Positions 25,668 to 38,043 of a DNA stretch of 64,000 nt are shown here, in pieces. The notes beneath the pieces were generated by a model. The model was given only the letters and a program-made list of their open reading frames with translations, was not told the origin of the DNA and ran no database searches. The translations under genes were made by a program, and so were the position numbers. Source of the DNA: Owenia fusiformis (taxonomy: Eukaryota > Annelida > Polychaeta > Sabellida > Oweniidae); NCBI GenBank assembly GCA_903813345.2, contig CAIIXF020000009.1:32460740-32524739 (forward strand), read 5' to 3'. Numbering within the stretch: position 1 is the stretch's first letter; each line of letters opens with the position of its first letter.

Positions 25668-25910
25668 CTAAACCCAAATGCCATCATGCCAATATTTTGC
25701 ATGTGTGGTCATGAGCGTGATAATAGTATATCAGTCGAAAGTTTGTTCACCTTAATATTAAATCTATTCTGTGTGGTTGTATCACAGGTAGAGTATATAA
25801 TATGAAGATAGGGCCATTTATCCTACAGGTGAGATCATTTATATGACAAGGTAAATGTTCATCACAATCTGTGATTAATTGTCATTAACTTCATGGAGAC
25901 TAGTGAAGTA

Positions 25911-26521
25911 CAGGGTGTCAAATAAGTCCCGTCCCCCCCTCTACAGCCAAGACCAAGATATATGGTACCAAGTGTGATATATCATTGGAAAGGTCGTCCA
26001 AAGTTACGTTAATTAGCATATATCTGACACATGTCAACCAATCTCACAAAGTTTTACAGTGTATCAATTGAGGTGACCATAGGTCTAGAAACATGGTAAT
26101 TTGGCGTATTTGGCAGGGTTTTTAGAATCGGGAATAAGAAAAGTCAAAGGACCTAAAGATGACTACATATGTATATGGCAATGAATTTAACCAATTTCTG
26201 GATAGGGGAAGATGTGTAGAAAATAGAGGAGCAAGGTAAGTGGTGAAAACATTTTTGTAAGAAGTGGAATGCGAAAAATATTAACTTTTTGACGTATTTC
26301 CGTGGTCAAATCCTTCTTATTTTGAAGCAAAAAAGCTGCTTAAAGGAGGGTATGCTAACTATAAAAGACATCATAAAAATATAGGTGAAGTTCATCCAAA
26401 ATACTTGAGAGTTAGTGAGTTAACATAACTTTGTATGATCTTTCCAATGGTATATCACACTAGGTGCCATCTATTAAGGTTCTAGCTGTAGCAGGGGGGA
26501 CGGGACTTATTTGACACCCTG
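25911..26521. mobile_element. Tc1/mariner-type MITE, 611 bp, long inverted ends
   Basis: It starts CAGGGTGTCAAATAAGTCCC, ends with the exact inverse, and is flanked by TA on both sides. The first 28 bp are identical in both arms, and recognisable similarity continues for about 110 bp. Subterminal sequence resembles that of 57798-58306. No ORF. Confidence 0.85.
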
Positions 26522-26523
26522 TA

Positions 26524-28383
26524 TATGTATCAAATGTATGTATCAAGAGCCTTTGAATGAATCTTTCTATGACAAGATAATAAGTAATTGTACTGGCTAA
26601 TAATGGCTTTCCAATCCAGTAATAAAAAAAAGTTCTACAGTGTCTCGACTAGACAGTTACATGCATCTCCAGACTACAAGAAATACTCTCAGTGGTGAAA
26701 TCTTAGATTACATAGAGCCTCTCGTCAAAGATGATATTGATTAAAAATACTTATGAAGTTTTGTACTTGGTCCATACATCTCACCAACATCCCTCCTTGG
26801 GCACACGTTTTCATAATTTCAACTCATTGTCCCAAATAAATGCCAATCTTATTAAAAAATTGAGGCCTACTTTCGAAAATAAGTCCTAAAAAGGCATATT
26901 TTTGCCCCCTCTCAGATCAGCCAGTGGGGTTAAAACAATAAGAGGATAAATTATGTGTCACCCTTACTTCCACGCTTGATATATACTCCTTGATTACCAT
27001 CCTTTCATATATTCAGAGTTATGACGCATAAGGGAACCAAAAGGTGGGACAGTAAGGTCATATACAGCATTTTCAATTTTGTTATGTTTGTTTATCATCA
27101 AAGGCTTTACATTTGCTTTAATGAGTGAGTGATGATTGTTTGACATAATACTGTGCAATTCTTGGAATGCCATTTCACTTGAATGAGATTGGAAAAACAT
27201 TTGATCAATTCTGTAAAATTGCAAATAAATCCTGGATTGGGCAAACTTAGAACTTTTATATCAACATATCATATTATACATTCACTTTTTATATAGCCAA
27301 TTTCAGATCTCAATACTACTTGGAACTACAGAGGAAAGGATACACAAATTGCACAAAACCAGGAATAACAAAAAACATGCATGACAATCAACACATAAAA
27401 ATTAAGACAACCAAAACAGGAAAAGACTATAGATCCCAAGACAAGGAATTAATGTTCCTCATGTAAAGTCTGTAATATGAGAATGTCTTTTTTTGCATTG
27501 GCCAGTGGGTGGGGGTTAGGGGTACGAGCGAACCCTCACCCCCTGGCCAAAAAAGTCCCTCAGCTAGGGGCCTGGATCCTCAGACAGGCAATTAAAGTTC
27601 CTCATGTTGAGTCTATAACCTGAGGATGTCTAATCTCTTGACATTTCTTACCTTATAAAGTTTGCTTTTTATGGGACAACTTTAAATCAATTTTATGATC
27701 CAAGCCAGGGCATTAGCTAAACAGCTAGAATTAACGAGACAACTTGAAAACTATTTACTGTGAGCTGCTTTTCTTAGCTGCTATGCAAGAGTCTATAGAT
27801 CTTTTGAGGGGTCCATGTCAGGGGGTAAGAGCAAGATATATTCTGTAACCTAATTCTTTTTTTACAGAATAGGTAGCAGTTGTATCACTAGTTGATTCAG
27901 TTACACCATATTCTATTGTTTTGAGGAGAAGTAAGGTCTTAAGCTTGATACAGCAATATATGGTAGTCAACTTGAGTATATGAGTACATATGGATACAGT
28001 TCTGCTTAAAAAACATCCGGGTAACATCTGTTGAAACTCATACAATGTGGTCTTTGCCCCATTTAACCTCCCATCTTGTGTAGCAACACTGTTTCAATGC
28101 TGGTTTGATCAACTCCGCTTGTGGTAGCTCCTCATCACATCTGGTCTGGTATGGGATTGATCACCAAAAGCTTGGATGAGACTGCTGATAATGCATGTCA
28201 GTAGCCAGAACTGAGAGAATTGGGTGATACTTTAAAATGACCTTGATGAGCATAATATTGAACAAGTGCGTTTCCGGGTTCAATGACGGTCAAGTCTCAT
28301 AAGCTATGATCCATGGCAAGCTTATTACCATATGTAATAGAACATATTTATCACTAAGTAATAGTAAAATAAATTCTACTTAC
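26524..28383. other. Intron immediately downstream of exon C
   Basis: Contains a C/G-rich scrap at 27503-27573 (GTGGGTGGGGGTTAGGGGTA, CCCTGGCC, AGGGGCCTGG) resembling the ends of the 1398-1608 element. No exon was seen. Confidence 0.4.
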
Positions 28384-28534
28384 TTGGCTGTGATGGGGGA
28401 GGTTTCTCTATATATATCCTAGGAATATCTGGTTCAACACTTCGGCTCCTTGTCAACGATTCCTTGTCCACTGACATATTTTTTCTAGATTTCATCCTCC
28501 AAGAGGCTACACGGCGCATTCTTAGAGCATCCAT
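28384..28534 (-). CDS. Exon C: alternative first coding exon of the minus-strand gene
   Basis: The minus-strand ATG at 28534-28532 has a good context (G at -3, G at +4), and an in-frame TGA lies eight codons upstream with no plausible acceptor between, so this reads as an initiating exon. It encodes 50 codons: MDALRMRRVASWRMKSRKNM, then SVDKESLTRSRSVEPDIPRI, then YIEKPPPSQP. It ends with one base at CCAA|gtaagt (phase 1), which joins exon D as Arg. The first 20 residues are strongly basic; the end is proline-rich. The segment SLTRSRSVEPDIP resembles SFTRSRTLPTIP in exon A, so A/B and C look like alternative 5' ends with the same kind of basophilic-kinase or 14-3-3 site. No TATA box is evident upstream. 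An alternative reading is the first exon of a separate gene, but the phase fit with D argues against that. Confidence 0.72.
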
Positions 28535-30989
28535 TTCGAGATTTATGTACTTTTGTCAGCTTATTTTAAAAATATGTCTATAGTTTTCATGTTCGGCATG
28601 ACACACAGCTTTAACTTGTCAGATTCAGATTGATGAATATCTGTGTTTGTCCCATTTGTGATCCGTACCATATCTAAGATTTGCTACATAGGTAATCTAA
28701 ATGTTCAGTCGTTGTGTTTAATGTTACGGTGAGATTGTGTGAATAAAGAACCTAAACTACAATCAATCATCAGATAATAGCTTCATCAGGTAGTGACTTA
28801 GTACAGATGAAATCTCTGCAAGTTTTATTTATATCCAATAAAATATCCACCAGTAGATAAAGATGTTGAAATATGTGTGTAGGCATTTACTTTTAAATCC
28901 AGAAGTCAGATATTCCGATAATCAGTGATGCATGTTCAATTTCCAAATGATGTCACCGTCCAATGATTAACATAGCTTTGTTGTAAAAGCTCTAAATAAT
29001 GGCTGTATCACAGAATTTTGTTATAAGGAAACTGTTTATGGCAGGTCTTTAACATAAAACATATTCCAATATCTCATTTCTCATATTCTCTACCAATTAA
29101 GCAATTGAGTAGCTAAGTTTTTTCCACGGATACACATATTGCTGTCCTACTTAGGGATAATTCCTATGCGACAGAACAGGCGTTTATTACAGACCCACTG
29201 AAGAAATATCTAAAGCAAATGAGTGCTAAAAAGGTCAGCGAGATTGTTCCAATTAAAGTGCTAGAGGCATGTCTGTGATCTAGCCTTCTTATAATCCCAA
29301 TATCAATGGTTGTTTCAATTTTCATTGTTCGATACATTGTAGTAGATTGTGCTTATTATTTGATGTTGTCCAATTGATTTTATCCATTCTACTATTTGCT
29401 CATGTAAATATGCTTGCAGCCTAACAGCTAAACATCATTGTAGCCTAAAAATTGGAAATTCTGAACTTTCAGGCAGAAACAAATCAATGTAAAACTTTTC
29501 CCCCAAAAAATATATTTCAATTTCAGAATATTTTTGGCCCTTTTCAATTCTTGTTATATGTAGTTAGTCTAAAAATCACAAGACTCAATAATTTATCTCT
29601 GGAAACTCTTGATCTCAACATCTATCATTTTTGAGAATTTACATATTTTAGCACTTAAACCTTACTTTGGGAGATATATATTTGAGATGGTAAAGAATAA
29701 ATTGTTGGGCTGGTCCCTATGTGGATTAATGTGAAAAAATGATATGATTAAACAATATGATAACGACTCTTTTGTGAGTATTTTTAGTCACAAAGTGAAA
29801 ATTATGCTTTGATTGCAGCTTTTGGATGAAAGGGTAAGACAATCCAATGTATATGTACATGGATAAAATGGTACAGAGATTGATCTCATGACACGGTCAG
29901 TAATCATTCTAATTGACTCAACGCTGGAACACCAAATTGGAGTTTGACCATAATCTGTTAAAAATTATTGCAAAAAAATCTCAATCAGCATTTATTAGGA
30001 GGAAAAATATATATATAATCAGACCTTATTTTAATTTAGACCCCCTGGACATCTAATTTAACATTCATGATATCACTGTCTATTAGATTAGTAGGTTCGC
30101 CACAACATGTTTTTGCCATTTTTGCACATCACGCAATAAGCTTGAATAATATTATGTAACGTGAGAAATGGAGAAAAGTAGAAAATAGATCATTTCAGAA
30201 AAATGTTATTTAAAAAAGTTATTTGAAGTTGATCTTGCTGGACTTTGACAAAATAGCGTGAAAACCATGGAAAACTGTTGAGATTTTAATGTGCTTAAGA
30301 TTTTAATGAGGACTTTATTTCTAAAATATACCAAATATTGAACACAATACTGTACAGACCAAGAGTAAAGGTTTCATGTCTGCTCACTTTATTTCATGTA
30401 AATTCTATGTAAATGAAATTATTCGCCGAAAAGATACCATCAAACAAATGATAAAAGTACTAGTTTGAAATCATGTAACTGAAATGTGACATATCGTGAA
30501 GTATAACATTATCGAACTCAAAACTGGATGCTAAAAGCAATATCAACAGGAATATCGTCAAAATGTTTATATTTATGTAAAAACCTGTCAGTTAACCAAG
30601 TGTTGTAGAATGAGAATGAGATTGTAGAATGAATATTTTACGTATAGGTATCTGCATAGCAGGCGTCAACTTGTGGCATCAATGAAATCCAAATTGACAG
30701 CTGAAACAGTCGATTAACTCAACTGAAATATGTCTCCTATTGGGGAATGGCATTAAAATAACTTCTTACGTTTTCTATGAAAATAAAAGCGATATATCTG
30801 AACAAATTCCTGAATATGTTTTTATTTGGCATTCCTGCTTGGACATGAAAGCACTTATGGTAATTGTGAAAACCCTAAAGATTTCACTCACAGCACTTTT
30901 GTAAGTGAGCCCAGAGCACCCTGAAGCCCAAAATGCAGTGCTTATTATTGAGCTCTGACTACGATAAACAATTTTACAGTTTAATTGCT
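28535..30989. other. 5' side of exon C; presumed UTR and promoter region
   Basis: An in-frame TGA lies just upstream of the exon C ATG, and no good acceptor is visible. There is no TATA box and no CpG-rich island in the first several hundred bases, so the transcription start cannot be placed. Confidence 0.35.
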
Positions 30990-31330
30990 GATAATAGGGA
31001 GTTTAAGCTTGCATATAAAATCGAAATGCTGACCTATACGTATGACCAATCCCCCATATGAATGCATCGCTTAAAAAACTTAAGCTTGCATTTAGGTTGT
31101 GAAAAACAGTGCTTAGAGCTTAAACCATGGGCATTCAATAGAAGGGTAGGCAACTTCCCACATTTCATACACATGCATTGTCTTGGATTTTCAAAATTGG
31201 GGAAGAAATGCTTCCTTTTTTGTTAACTTTTAAATGAGCATATTCAAAATTGATTTTTCTTTCATAAAATGCTAAAAATGAGAGTTGCATACCCTTGAAT
31301 TGAATGCCCATGCTTAAACTCACTATTATC
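30990..31330. mobile_element. 341-bp fold-back MITE
   Basis: Outer arms are GATAATAGGGAGTTTAAGC and GCTTAAACTCACTATTATC. A nested inverted pair (ACCATGGGCATTCAATAGAA and CTTGAATTGAATGCCCATGC) lies at 31123-31315. Confidence 0.6.
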
Positions 31331-31532
31331 CTACAGACTCAAAAAGTTATTGTATAAGGTTTGTATATACACTGTAGTTGCATATTCATCAGCGAGCAGG
31401 ATATAGCTTTACGTTCTGGCTAAGGGGGCAGATATATTAGATTTGCCTTGGGATAATCCCAATATCCTGAACCTCATATAGGATAATCTCTATATACATG
31501 TCATATCCTGAGAGGGATATAATATGGTTTAT

Positions 31533-33315
31533 CAGGCCCGTAAGACACTTTTCTCCAAGGGGGGTGCGGTTTTAGCTTACTAAAGAGAATATAAAATTGT
31601 CATTTTTTTGCCGCGTAAATCAAATCGCGTAAGACAGAGGGGGGGGGTCAGTTACTCCCTATATTTGTTTGGAATTAACAAATGCAACTTCCAAACGTTA
31701 CAATTGTTTTGTGGGGGGTATGAGGAGTGGTCCACTCCCCCTAGAAAATTTTACAGTTTTGAGATGCTATTTGGTGCTTTCTGGGCACTTGTAAAGTGTA
31801 AGTTTCTAAGTACGCCACCACCACGGGAATAAGAGTTGAGTAAATAAAAAACCAAGCATTCAGGGGGTCTGGGGGTTCTCCCCCAAGGACAATTTTGAAA
31901 TTTGGTTGTATTTGGAGCGAATTTTCAACCATCTGGTACGCCTGTGCGTTGTGAGTCAATAAGAAAAATGTGAATTTTTTTTCAAATTCTTTTGGGGGTG
32001 TAAAATAGGATGAGAGGGTGAAGTGGGGTGGGGTGCCAGTAGGGGAGCAAGGGGTTGTCCCCAAGAAACATTGACCATATCAAGGTGCTATTTGATGATG
32101 TCTGGGCACCTAAAAAATGTCTGAGACAATACATGAAATTCAGAATATTTTCTTTTGTTTTGTGGGGAATGTGAGGGGTGGCTAACTCTCCTAGAAAATT
32201 TGACAATTTAAAGATGATATTTGGTGCTTCTGGGCACTTTTAAAGTGTATTAGTCAATAAAAACATTGAAAAACAATCACAATTTTTTTCAAATTTTGGG
32301 GGTGTCAAAGGGGGGAGGGGTGCCAGAGGGGGAGGTGGGACTGGGGTGCCAGAGGGGGAGCAAGTGTTTGTCCCCCATATCAAAATTTACAATATCAAGG
32401 TGCTATTCGATGAAGTTTGAGCACTTTTAAAGTGTCTGTGCCTAAAAGTGCCTATTTCCCAAGCAAATTTTACAATTTTAAGATGCTATTTGGTGCTTTC
32501 TGGGCACTTTCAAAGGGTTTGAGTCAATTAAAGAATTTGAGAAAATCACAATTTTTTTTTTTTGGGGGGGGGGTGTGTTAAGGGGGTGGGGGCTGCCATA
32601 GGGGAGGTGGAGTGGGGATGCCAGAGGGCGAGTAAGTGTTAGTCTTCCAGAATCATTAACTTTATCAAGGAGCTATTTAATGATGTCTGGGCAATTTAAA
32701 AGTGTCTGAGACAATACATAAAACAAATTCAGAACTTTTCCATAGTTTTGTTTGGGGTGTAAGGGGTGGCCCACTTCCCCTAGAAAATTTTACAATTTTA
32801 CGACGCTATTTGGTGCTTTCTGGGCACTTTCAAAGTGTATGAGTCAATTAAAGAATTTGAGAAAATCACAATTTTTTTATGGGGGGGGGGGTCAAGGGGG
32901 TTCAAGGGGGGGGTCAAGGGGGGGGGGGCGCCAGAGGGGGGGGGGCTATGCAAGTGCAAGATGCAAGAGGGGGAGCAAGTCCCTCAGAAACACTAACTAT
33001 ATCAAGGAGCTATTTGATGATGTCTGGGCACTTTAAAGTGTCTGAGACAAAACACTAAAATAAATTTAGAACTTTTCCATTGTTTTGTGGGGGGTGTGAG
33101 GGGTGGCCAATACCCCTAGAAAATTTTACAATTTTAAGATGCTATTTGGTGCTTTCTGGGGTACTTTCAAAGTGTATGAGTCAATGAAAAAAAAATTACA
33201 AAAAAAATATTTTTCAAAAAAAAATTTTTTTCAAATTTTTTTTTCAAATTTATTTTGTGGGGTGTCAAAGGGGGGTGCGGTCGCACCCATCGCACCCCCC
33301 CATCTGACGGCCCTG
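31533..33315. mobile_element. 1.78-kb G-rich composite element with internal repeats
   Basis: Left end CAGGCCCGTAAGAC and right end TCTGACGGCCCTG are imperfect inverted repeats, flanked by TTTAT at 31528-31532 and 33316-33320 (5-bp duplication). Inside are four to five diverged repeats of 265-450 bp with CCCCTAGAAAATTTTACAAT, GATGCTATTTGGTGCTTTCT and GATGTCTGGGCA. Plus-strand poly-G runs of 7-10 bases recur between them. ORFs read through the repeats but are not shared between units. Confidence 0.65.
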
Positions 33316-33728
33316 TTTATATTTTGAGTATAATACAATTTTCAATAAGGCTACTCTTACTGTACTATAATTTCTGGTACATGACTCTGAAGGTAGGCCA
33401 TTCAGCTTCCATAATCGTCTTATTTGCTGATCATTCTTCAAATGATCACTGTGTTACTGAATTAACATATTGGCAATATCTATGTTCCTTATACACGGAA
33501 ACCACTTCAAACAGATCTTTATTCTGGATAAGTACAATAAATTTGAGTAAATTATATAAAATACTTAAAAGATCTTCAAAAAAATATGTATCTTCTTTTT
33601 TGCATTTTGTGATCTGAAATTGGAAGGTTGGAACATGGATTTCTGTTTTGAATAACTGAATTATTTTCTAAGAGACTGCCGTGTAATTGTAACATGTGCC
33701 TCTTGCCTATAAATCTCCCTGTCTCTCT

Positions 33729-33766
33729 ATTGGAACTTTATTAGTGAATGGCTGGCTATATAAAAG
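33729..33766 (+). promoter_or_regulatory. Candidate core promoter: inverted CCAAT plus TATA box
   Basis: ATTGG (inverted CCAAT) lies at 33729-33733 and TATATAAAAG at 33757-33766. A start site 25-30 bp downstream would fall near 33787-33792, just before the ATG at 33803. In AT-rich DNA a TATA match alone is weak. The spacing to an ORF with a downstream AATAAA makes it worth recording. Confidence 0.35.
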
Positions 33767-33802
33767 AAGAACTTTCCACTAATAGTATACTTTATCTGCG
33801 GA

Positions 33803-34000
33803 ATGGTAAATCATGATCATTGTCTTTCTGAAGCCTTTAGTGAACATAGAGGTTACTTCAGAAGTTATCAGGAAAAAACGAATCGTCAAAGTCACGTTTT
33901 GAAACATTTTGCATTTGGTTCACACGAAACAAACTTGAGATTATCAGTCAATAGATTGCGCAGGTCATTCAAGAAACTTTTCGTTAATAGGAAATATTAA
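33803..34000 (+). CDS. Candidate intronless 65-aa basic protein
   Basis: The ATG-to-stop ORF gives a 65-residue product. It begins MVNHDHCLSEAFSEHRGYFR and ends NRLRRSFKKLFVNRKY; the C-terminal third is strongly basic with alternating hydrophobics, compatible with an amphipathic nucleic-acid- or membrane-binding helix. There is no signal peptide or transmembrane segment. It sits behind a TATA box (46 bp from the ATG) and an inverted CCAAT box, and has AATAAA 68 bp after the stop, so a complete short transcription unit of about 300 bp is possible. It lies on the plus strand inside the long intron of the minus-strand gene and outside recognisable repeats. No family was recognised. A chance ORF is a real alternative; codon conservation in a relative would decide. 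Confidence 0.3.
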   Translation: MVNHDHCLSEAFSEHRGYFRSYQEKTNRQSHVLKHFAFGSHETNLRLSVNRLRRSFKKLFVNRKY

Positions 34001-34067
34001 TAATAGAAGGAGGTCGTAGTACTCTGTAACCTAATTTGAAACATAATTCCACGTATGAGCAAAGTTT

Positions 34068-34073
34068 AATAAA
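34068..34073 (+). terminator. AATAAA polyadenylation signal after the 65-aa ORF
   Basis: AATAAA occurs 68 bp downstream of the stop codon of the candidate micro-gene. Such hexamers are common by chance at this base composition, so it is support only in combination with the promoter and ORF. Confidence 0.25.
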
Positions 34074-34590
34074 TTAACAGAAAATACACTGATTCTGGGA
34101 AAAACAGCTCAATTGGGTTTACATCTGAATCATATCTAAGAATATAGAGTGAAATGCCCCTAGTATGTAAATTGTTAACCAGTGAGGAACTGTAGCAGTT
34201 GCCCATAGGCTGCTTAATAGTGCAATAATCGCAAAACACTTAAAGGGAAAAAAGAAGAAATCATATTTCAAAAATTGGAAAACATTCATATCAGTGTATC
34301 AATGTTCATATTACGTACCCTTTTCAATACATTAGTTTTGATCACACCTCTTTAAATGAGAGCTTCATCTACATGTACCATTTCCCTATCAAAACAGGTC
34401 TTGCAAAAATTAACTACTCAATCAGAATTGCAGTTTTATACCCTCATAAGTACTGTAGCTGGATTTTATTTCATATTTAAATTTTTTGTCTAACTTAGAG
34501 ACTAGTACTTACTACTGGCAATCTATATATTTTCCCCATAGTTTCATTATTTACCCTGCACACATAGTTTGGTTATAAACACTACAGTTT

Positions 34591-34775
34591 AGCAGCCCAG
34601 CCCCACACATTTAGATATTAAAAAATGACCATATATAGAAAGTCGTCCATATTTCAATGACAAACTCTAATTGGCTGGGTGAGTTCAGAGATTTACTGTT
34701 AACTGAAAGAGTGGAGACGAAGCCTTCTTTTAAGAAGCTAAGTTGAATAAATGCAGAGTATTAATTTAATCCTCA
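34591..34775. repeat. Promoter-like dispersed repeat, copy 1
   Basis: AGCAGCCCAGCCCCACACAT is followed by GAAAGTCGTCCATATTTCAA, ACAAACTCTAATTGGCTGGG and TTTTAAGAAGCTAAG. It is matched by 36733-37025. Confidence 0.55.
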
Positions 34776-36732
34776 TATAAATCAATGAATTTGAGGGCCT
34801 GGATGCCAAGAGTGTCATCATCAATTTCATGATTATGCAATCTATAAATGTCAAAGGGTGACAAACAAATACATTTTAAATTGCTTATAATCGCTAAAAT
34901 GGTTGTGTCTACCTTTATTTTCTTTTTTTCCGGCACAAGTTTTTCTACTTTAATATAATATTATGTATATTGTGTATAATGCAAATGAAATAAATGGGCT
35001 ATAAAAAGCCGGGGAAAAAAAAATGGTTGTGTCAATGTTAACCAGTGAATGTGTGATGATAAGAGATTATCAAACCAAAATAAAAAAGCCCTCAAATGTG
35101 CCGAATAAAAGTAAAACTGATTCAAAGACATCCATTCATTTTGTGACAATATGAGAATACTAACGAGAAACAGAAGAAGGCCATAGACTAGCCTAGCCAC
35201 AAGTTATCATTGTAAAAATATCCTTTAAATGTTATTTTAAGAGACAACGTCAGAGAGCTAGTAATCAGCTGATTAAATGTGCCCTGACAGCTAGAGGTCT
35301 TTATTGAGTAAAGGAGCAGTTTATAATCTTTTCCTTATCCTACATTGATTTCTACATTCCTGGGAATTTGTGTTTGTGCATGTTTTTTATAGTTTACTTC
35401 GAAAAACAAGCACAAAATGCTAAACGCTTTACAAAGCCTAAGTCTCAATGCTCTCGGGTGGCCGTAGTTTAAAAAAATGATCTAGAAAATCTATGCTGCA
35501 TATTTCTCTTAATTTTGGGAAGTTACAGCTGCCGTACGATTGCCGTAGATCAAAAGTAACTGAGGCATAAGTACAGTCTGTGAAAATGTCATACAATTAT
35601 AAGATTTGCCCATGTCTTCTTAGTACCGACACTATTAAAGTGCAGATCAGGCTTTATATCATTTCCACTCCGAAGAGTATCAATTATGGCTGTTTCGCTA
35701 ATTAACTATCAGGAAAAAATACTTTAATTCATCAAATAACCGTAAATAACAATAATTTGGAGCATTTTAGAAAATGATGTCATTTTTCTACATTTGCGCT
35801 GTGATATGTTGGACTAGGATGACTTTAGCGTTATTAATACACAGTTGAAAGTGAACGATCACTAACAGCATCCAGCAAAATGCAAACCCAAGTCATCTCT
35901 TGCCCATCTTGAAGTGACACGATGTTATATATTAGATTTAGTGATCTGGCAGATCTCAGAATTCAGCATTTTTGAGATCATTCATCTCGGCTAATTTGAT
36001 ATCAGTAGTACATGTCCATACACGAAAAGCCCATTATGCAATATATTGAAATCAAGTGCTCAGGAAATATACTCGAAAATATGTATACTATCACACCTTG
36101 TGATTTTTGTTACTCCTTATACCAGATCAATAAACTAGTTTTAATAAATCAGAGCATGTTGCTATTTGCCACGTAAAAAGATTAAATAAGCATGAGAAAC
36201 AGCGGATGAGAAAGCAGTGTTATTGTTTTCAATTGAAATTTATGATCATACTTTCTCCAAGTTTCTGGTCTCCAATCTCAAGTATAGGATCTATATCATT
36301 CTGCACATGCTCGCAGAAATTTCGAATAAAATTAGAAAGAACTGGAAAATTACTGTCACATTTGCTTAGAAAACACATTTGATGCTGTACCATTTTACAA
36401 CTTTATGTAGCATCACTTCCTTATTGAATTCAAGAAATAAGTCAGTCTCTGTGATTATAATATCAAAAGAGCAAGGGTTTCATGTCAACAGTGATGTATA
36501 TCATACTTCAATATGTTATTAAAATTCTGATGGAATGATATAAAAATAGATCTCACTTGGTAAATAAACTTAAAAATAGATTGGATGGATTTATTTCGTG
36601 GATTCTACTTGACATGAATTATTTTTTTTGTGGAATTTTTTTCGTAGAATTTATTTCATGGATTCTACTTGACATGAATCTAATTTGTCACTCTAGTTTC
36701 CGAGAAAACATCTACATTTCATTACACAAGTT

Positions 36733-37025
36733 TAGCAGCCCCGCCCCAAAGATTGGTCCATGTGACAGCCCAGGTAATAAATCATTTCAAATCTATCACG
36801 CTAGCTGACCTTTTCTCAACCAATCGCTGAAGTTGAAACAACATAGTGCTAAATATGTGCTCATTAACTATGCGGTGTTGTCAGAGAAAATGACCATTAG
36901 AAAGTCGTCCGTATTTCAACAACAAACTCTTTTTGGCTCAGTGAGATCAGAGATTAATCATAAACTGAAAGAACGAAGACAAAGCTCTCTTTTAAGAAGT
37001 GAAGTCTAACGAATGCAAAGGGTAT
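36733..37025. repeat. Promoter-like dispersed repeat, copy 2 with extra ~110 bp
   Basis: The same blocks as copy 1 (GAAAGTCGTCCGTATTTCAA and TTTTAAGAAGTGAAGTC). The head has CCCCGCCCC (GC-box-like) and ATTGG, plus an additional segment with CCAAT at 36819. Any promoter role is inference. Confidence 0.5.
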
Positions 37026-37067
37026 GAAATTTCTAGTGATCTGAAGTAAAAATATGTAGGAGTTTCT

Positions 37068-37233
37068 TGGAAGGTGTTGTTTTCAGGTTTTAATTATGTA
37101 GGGTTATATAATGTTATGTAATGTTGTATAATGTAATGTAATGTTATGTAATATTATGTAATGGTATATTTTTTATGATGCAATACATTTCTACGACTCC
37201 AAACACCCTGGTTTATTTGTTTATATTATTTAA
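37068..37233. repeat. 166-bp direct repeat, left copy
   Basis: Identical base for base to 37548-37713. It starts TGGAAGGTGTTGTTTTCAGG and includes an ATGTTATGTA microsatellite. The two copies enclose 314 bp. Confidence 0.85.
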
Positions 37234-37547
37234 TTCTGAGATATGTCAGTATCTTCATTTAAATAATGTGGACATCTGGGCTTGTTTATTTACTTATGCT
37301 AATGTACTGATGGCTATGTGAGTTATTCATCAGGTCACATGGTCACTCCAGTCTAGCAGTCAGTCAGTCTCTTAGCAGCTTACATGTAGCATTAGGCAGT
37401 AATATGCGCTAGCTTTTTCTCCCACCCTCCCTCCACTTGGGTCTTAGTTGCATTTGAGGGTTATTTTTATTTACCGTTTTTCTTGTTTTAATTTGATAGT
37501 TAACTTAGGTTTTAGTTTAGTTTGTGTTATGTACTTTTGGTGCATAG

Positions 37548-37713
37548 TGGAAGGTGTTGTTTTCAGGTTTTAATTATGTAGGGTTATATAATGTTATGTA
37601 ATGTTGTATAATGTAATGTAATGTTATGTAATATTATGTAATGGTATATTTTTTATGATGCAATACATTTCTACGACTCCAAACACCCTGGTTTATTTGT
37701 TTATATTATTTAA
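37548..37713. repeat. 166-bp direct repeat, right copy
   Basis: Exact duplicate of 37068-37233 at a 480-bp period. No matching target duplication flanks the pair and there are no convincing TG...CA ends, so a recent local duplication is preferred over an LTR pair. Confidence 0.85.
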
Positions 37714-38043
37714 ATGTTGTTTAATGCAAAAACATATTCATTCTGATATCATCCACATCACGCTTTGAAGTCTAAATCATCATTTTCTGTTGAATACATA
37801 CCTAATATATGGTGCCTAGTGGTATAAAGACTTTCTTTGACACACAATTTTGTACGTACATGTATTTGACTTGGATCGTTGAAGAACTCATGCATGTGTA
37901 TATATGTATATATGCTTCCGCACATAAAGCAACATCTTTTAAAACATCACACAAATACAAACCCCCAGACCCTCCTCCAGATCAAAATATTAAAAGTCAG
38001 AACTTTCACCAGTCTATATAACAAGGTATAATATGAAAACATT

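Larger units (their letters stand above)
21069..25910. other. Long intron; one dispersed repeat and a tRNA-like scrap
   Basis: Apart from 23545-23650 and 25643-25667 there is no supported feature in this 4.8-kb stretch. Confidence 0.45.

Noticed and set aside
27503-27573. Further copy of the 1398-1608 MITE
   Set aside because: Only CTGGCC and GGGCCTGG-like scraps match; there is no paired inverted terminus.
37068-37713. LTR pair of a miniature retrotransposon (TRIM)
   Set aside because: There is no shared flanking duplication, identity extends past any TG...CA boundary, and there is no primer-binding or polypurine tract in the 314-bp interior.
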